In this document: one piece after another, positions 59,590-64,000 of the stretch | How the letters are laid out: every line of letters starts with the position of its first letter | Position numbering within the stretch: position 1 is the stretch's first letter | NCBI RefSeq assembly: GCF_028476545.1 | Contig: NW_026732516.1 | Coordinates: 124,001-188,000, forward strand | Reading direction: 5' to 3' | DNA length: 64,000 bases | Origin: Physella acuta | Lineage: Eukaryota > Mollusca > Gastropoda > Physidae | The notes under the pieces: generated by a model | Databases searched by the model: none | What the model saw: only the letters and a program-made list of their open reading frames with translations | Told to the model about the DNA's origin: nothing | Position numbers and translations under genes: made by a program

Positions 59590-59925
59590 CAACAGATGGT
59601 CTAACTCCCACCCCATCTACAACAAACACGTAGCCAACCACAAGCTGAACCACCACGACCAACGTGTAACCTTCAGACCCAGAACAGACCACAATAGAAG
59701 GAGGCATAACAAATTCTGGAAAACGCAAGTTGATCTCAGAGTGACATCCCCTTGTGGTACTGCCCAGAAAAACAGCGAACATTTTCCACAAGACTGCCCT
59801 TGGTACCAACAGGCACGGTCTGGCACTAAAACACTCCGGTCATAGAAAAATTGTACGGGACCCTTGCTGAGCTGGCGACAACCGTGAAATCGTCTGCACG
59901 TGGGACTAGATGTATGATCCACTAC
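59590..59925 (+). mobile_element. LINE remnant, C-terminal end of the reverse-transcriptase ORF
   Basis: Plus-strand frames contain VTSPCGTAQKNSEHFPQDCP followed by WYQQAR, and in another frame YGTLAELATT. This pattern (CGT-x-n-EH-x-n-DCP-x-Y, then LWGTLxDLxxT) is the cysteine-rich tail found after the polymerase domain in Jockey/CR1-like non-LTR elements. Frames shift at least once and stops are present; the polymerase domain itself is absent. Confidence 0.6.
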
Positions 59926-60285
59926 TGTAAACATATTATAAGGAAAAGGAAGAGAGACTGGGACTATATGATGTTTCATGCGGACGGTAATTTTTATCTA
60001 AACTTTTTTTTTTTACAAACATTTGTTACTGTATGTGGTTATCATTTTTTTTTAAATGCTAAAGTTAAGTATTATTACGACAAGGACGACATTGCTATTT
60101 GTGACAATGATGATATGGCCAGATAAAAGTGGCTTTTTGTTGCGTTATTCTACAGAAGTGTGTCTTTATCCTGAGTTTGATTATTGAAGCCATTTCACGG
60201 ATTAAAAAAGGCCAGTTTAACTTGATGCGTTATTTAAAAATTCGTTAAAGAATGGACTTTTGGTTACAAAATTTGTTGGTATAAT
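59926..60285. other. Non-coding spacer
   Basis: T runs at 60004-60013 and 60044-60052. No feature. Confidence 0.45.
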
Positions 60286-60309
60286 ATAACGTTAGTAGTA
60301 TATTAGGTC

Positions 60310-60339
60310 ACTTTTGGGTCGCAGGCGCAGGCGCTGGGT

Positions 60340-60374
<35 letters not shown>

Positions 60375-60700
60375 AAGGATATATAGGAAAATACTCCCCC
60401 AGCCTGGGACAATGACATATAGTAAAATACTCACCCACCAGGCGCAGCCTGCCGCAGCCTGGGACAATGAGATATAGTAAAATACTCCCTGGGGGAGCAG
60501 GAAGTACACCGACATATAGCAAAATACTCACCCATCTGGGTGAGGGTGGGTGAGCAGGTGGCGCAGCCTGGGACAACGAGATATAGGAAAATACTCACCC
60601 ACCTGGGTGAAGGTGGGTGAGGGTGGGTGAGCAGCCTGGGACAATGAGATATAGTAAAATACTCACCCACCCTAGGGTGGGTGAGCAGGTGGGGGAGTAG
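60310..60700 (-). repeat. Minisatellite carrying donor-like and acceptor-like motifs
   Basis: On the minus strand units contain GGTGGGTGAGTATTTTACTA, then TATCTCATTGTCCCAGGCTG. Around six copies, spaced about 50-70 bp, are bordered by short GCAGGA (60344-60373) and GGTGGGTGA runs. Confidence 0.85.
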
Positions 60701-60719
60701 GTCAGTAGGTCACCACCGG

Positions 60720-61275
60720 TGACCTTGTGACGTAATTAGTAACATTATGACGTAATCATTGACCTAGTTACGTAATTTTAATGTGTTTTTTAATTAGTTT
60801 TAATGAGTTTTTTAAATTTTAATTAATTTTTTACCTAGTTACGTAATTTTAATGTATTTTTTAATTAGTTTTAATGAGTTTTTAAATTTTTAATTAATTT
60901 TTATTATCGAGTTACGTAATTTTAATGTGTTTTTTAATTAGTTTTAATGAGTTTTAAAAATTTTAATTAATTTTTATAAACGAGTTACGTAATTTGATTA
61001 TTTGTTTGAGTTTTTAAATTTTTAATTAATTTTTATTATCGAGTTACGTAATTTAATTACTTTGATTGTATTTTTATTTTGTTTAATTTGTTTGTTTACT
61101 TGTTGTTTAATTTAATTACTTTGTTTATATTGTGTAATTTTTATTAACGAGTTACGTAATTTGATTATTTGTTTACTTTTTAATTATTTTTATTTTGTTT
61201 ATTTTTAATTTAATTTAATTTTATAATTAGTTTAATTATTATTAACGAGTTACGTAATTTGATTTTAATTTTTTT
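60720..61275. repeat. AT-rich repeat, about 70-110 bp, with GAGTTACGTAATTT
   Basis: GTTACGTAAT recurs at about 60769, 60838, 60912, 60984, 61043, 61152 and 61249, separated by TTTTAATTAGTTTTAATGAG-like AT stretches. Copies lose regularity to the right. Confidence 0.8.
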
Positions 61276-61480
61276 TAAATTTTTAAATTTTTTTTAAATT
61301 ATTATTTTTTAAATTTTATTTTTAATTGTTGTTTACTTGTTGTTTAATTTAATTACTTTGTATAATTTATTTGTTTGAAATTCATTTTAATTAGTTTGCT
61401 TTTAATTTCTTTGTTGTACGCCGTTTGAAATAAAAGACTAACACTAGCGTGTACTAGAAAGTGTCATTGTGTATAACATC
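61276..61480. other. AT-rich spacer
   Basis: T/A-rich decay of the preceding repeat. No other feature. Confidence 0.5.
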
Positions 61481-61483
61481 CAT

Positions 61484-61712
61484 TTAACCACAGCTGTTAC
61501 TTATTAGCGACAGCTTGTACTTATCGATCCGCCCGTGAGCCTCCCCGGCGCTCCCCGTGGTGCTTAATAGCGGACTCACTGAAGCGATCACAACAGGTAA
61601 TTAATCGAAACCATTAAGTCCCTCTCCGCGTTAAGTGTGGCGACAGCTGGTGCTGTAATTAGTCACGGCTCTCGGCTTTTTTCATTAGACTTCAGCTGTA
61701 CATGAACTATGT
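61484..61712. other. GC-richer island, possible intronic or upstream regulatory segment
   Basis: A block of unique, balanced-composition sequence in very AT-rich surroundings. It contains three CAGCTG E-boxes (about 61492, 61652, 61694) and TAATTA/CATTAAG motifs. No open frame fits a ferlin exon. Confidence 0.3.
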
Positions 61713-62165
61713 TCACATATCGTACGCCCGGTCATTCTTTGATCAAATTAAAAAAAATTGTTTCCACATGTCCTGCGAATCGTCCCTTGCTATGTATGAA
61801 AGATTAATGGTTGTAACTATTCGCTTATAGCGAGGGTCAGCGAAAACAAAAATATATTTAAGGGTCGGAATTTTCTTTCAACCACCGTTAAGTCAGGTTT
61901 TGAGACGAAACGAAGTCTCGGTAGGTTCGTGTTTTTTAATGGGCGACACGGCGACTTGATGCGTTGGTACGTAGGTATGCGGGGTTAAGGTTCTATAACT
62001 CTATATATTTAAATACGTTTTTTTTTTTTTTTTTTTTTTATTCAAATGAGTTTACTCCCCCTAACGTAAGTACATGTAAAGAGGGATTTCCTATAGATCT
62101 GTAATGAATTAGGCCTTTTTGACTATGACTTGTTGCCCAGGTGTTGACATGATACGCTTTTTTGA
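61713..62165. other. Non-coding spacer
   Basis: T run at 62019-62039. No gene. Confidence 0.5.
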
Positions 62166-62178
62166 GATATACATACAC

Positions 62179-62229
<51 letters not shown>

Positions 62230-62241
62230 CGCGCGCGCGCG
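62166..62241. repeat. (CA)n-(CG)n microsatellite
   Basis: ACACAC run with one CAAACAC interruption, then GCGCGCGCGCGC. Alternating purine-pyrimidine throughout. Confidence 0.97.
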
Positions 62242-63275
62242 AAATTCATACTAGGTCGGTAATGGCGGAGAGAACTTATAGGTATACATTATCATGGCGA
62301 CAACAAAAGCGACTCTTATTTTATTTACATGAAAGCGTGTTTTCCAAAAAGTGTCACCATGCCATTGTCATTTTCGCAGCGGGGTTTATTTTAAGTGTAC
62401 CCCGTGCACGGTTGTTTACATTTTAAAAGACGTGTCGCGTGTCTTCCCCTTACGGCTTCCCTAATAGAGAAACGAGAGGAAAGACAACTGTTCTAAAATT
62501 AGAACAGACTTGTCTACACACACGAGTATCGTCCCTTGTGAAAAAAAAAAAAAAAAATTCGCGTCAGATTCCTTAACTAAACAGTCAATTTCTTTAACAA
62601 GTTAAAAAATAATTTAGGAAGACAAGGGTTAACAACATTAGACGCTACCGTTTTTGTTTCCTGTGACGACAAGGCACAATACACTTTTGTATTTTATGTC
62701 TCAAGTAGAGGGTGGGATATTTTTTCTTTGTAAGCGTGTTGTAAACAATGGGTAGAGGAAGCGATTACTAGGTAAGAGGGGAGAGAACGTGACGTACATC
62801 GCGATATTTGAAAACATGGCGATGTTTAACCTCAACCAAAAAAGGCAATGAACCTAGAAGGAAGACGAATATATATCTTAGTCTTGCAGCAGATTACCTC
62901 CCCGTGTTCGCTTTAGTATTACAGTTTTCATCAAACTTCTTTTTGACTTGAACTTCGTTAATTTTTAAGAAAGTTTACTTATACATAATACACTACGTCT
63001 AATGACAAGTTTTTATTTTTACCACTCAATGTATTTTCTTTTTCTATACCTTACATTGTCATCTTAATTTTTGATCACCTTAGTAAAAATTTGCTTAAGA
63101 TTATAAACTTCAAGTTTTAAAAAACAACAACGTCGTGTCAAATGACACACCGTTTAAAATGTCTACATTTAAAGTTCACCAAAATAATGACGTAAAAACT
63201 AAATATCATATGACATTAGCATACATATCATTCAATCTAATCACTCTAAAGTACAAATCAATAATTTTTATTGAT
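62242..63275. other. Non-coding spacer
   Basis: No gene, exon or repeat recognised. A15 run near 62540. Confidence 0.5.
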
Positions 63276-63319
63276 TAAGGGGCTGGGTGAGTTATTTTTT
63301 ATTCGGGTGCCCAGGGAAG

Positions 63320-64000
63320 GTTTGGAGTTGGCTAGGGGCACCGTTCATACTAGAGTCGGTGACGTTTTCACCGAGGCAGGGTTCGAAGCTAGACCATACA
63401 TGTTTTGGAATCGTTAGGGGTCGAGTCTATAGTAGGGTCGCGGGAGTTTTGTTAACACAGAGGGATGTTTCGAAGTTGATACATCCATGTTTTAGAATTG
63501 ATAGGTAGAGCGTCCATACTAGGGTCGGTGAAGTTTTCACCGAGGCAGGTTACAAAGCTGGGACATGCATGTTTAGGAATTGTTGGCAGTCGCGTTCATA
63601 CTAGGGTCGGGGAGTTTTGCTAACACTGAGGCAGGTTGTAAAGTTGGTACAGGCATCCTTGGAATTGTTAGGGGCCGTGTTCATACTAGGGTCGGTGAAG
63701 GTTGGATTTGAACTCGGAACATGTATGTTTTGGAATCGGTAGGGCTAGAGTTCATACTAGTGTCGGTGAAGGTTGGTTTTGAACTCGGAACATGCATGTT
63801 TTGGAATCGGTAGGTGTAGAGTCCATACTAGGGTCAGGGGAGTTTTTGTTAACACCGAGGTAGGTTGCAAAGTTGGTACATGCATGTTTAGGAATTGTTG
63901 GTAGCCGAGTTCATACTAGTGTCGGTGAAGGTTGGTTTTGAACTCGGAACATGCATGTTTAGAAATTGTTGGTAACCGAGTTCATACTAGGGACGGGGGT
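63320..64000. repeat. Minisatellite, about 70-88 bp, reaching the window edge
   Basis: CATACTAGGGTCGG(TG/GG)AG recurs nine times (about 63347 to 63980). Two unit kinds are present: one with GTTAACACCGAGG and one with GGTTTTGAACTCGGAACATG. The array continues past the end. Confidence 0.9.

Noticed and set aside
59851-60126. 91-codon frame as an independent small gene
   Set aside because: Its start matches the tail of a LINE ORF and the remainder is unstructured AT-rich sequence.

Overview
The window is animal nuclear DNA, most likely from a mollusc. It has long introns, GT-AG splice sites, SINEs whose body resembles those common in gastropod genomes, short hAT-like elements, a LINE remnant and very heavy minisatellite content. 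The phylum call is an inference. That it is a eukaryote is certain.

One gene is supported: the 3' part of an otoferlin-like ferlin on the minus strand. Nine coding exons lie between 58778 and 11961. All eight exon joins keep phase, giving 453 residues and a TAA stop. They encode the end of the C2E domain, the C2E-C2F linker, the whole C2F domain and the C-terminal membrane anchor. The 5' part of the gene lies beyond the right edge or in exons I could not find between 58.8 and 64 kb.

Layout from left to right: 1-11.8 kb is non-coding flank downstream of the gene, with minisatellites at 1.1-2.0, 4.9-5.2, 8.7-9.25 and 10.0-11.1 kb, a perfect 23-bp-arm hairpin at 2.65 kb, a SINE and MITEs. The last exon is at 12 kb. 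A fold-back element with tandem-repeat arms (13.0-15.0 kb) sits in the last intron. Exons follow at 15.9, 19.5 and 20.8 kb, with a 2.5 kb compound minisatellite between the first two. From 23.03 to 50.88 kb, a single intron holds an almost uninterrupted 27.8 kb array of an 18-bp unit (with 24-bp variants) arranged in multi-kilobase higher-order blocks. Five more exons lie between 52.3 and 58.8 kb, nearly all bordered by minisatellites. The right end (58.8-64 kb) is non-coding repeats and AT-rich sequence.

The most unusual signal is that six of the seventeen splice boundaries seen here are themselves the seed of a tandem array. The terminal bases of the exon plus the splice donor or acceptor are repeated from 3 to about 40 times in the adjoining intron. 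Examples are the donor of the exon ending at 52297 (about 20 copies), its acceptor (about 20 copies keeping AG plus about 18 that lost it), the donor at 15906 (12 copies) and the donor at 56455 (22 copies). I know of no named system that does this. It is either a strong slippage bias at exon edges in this gene or a pool of alternative splice sites.
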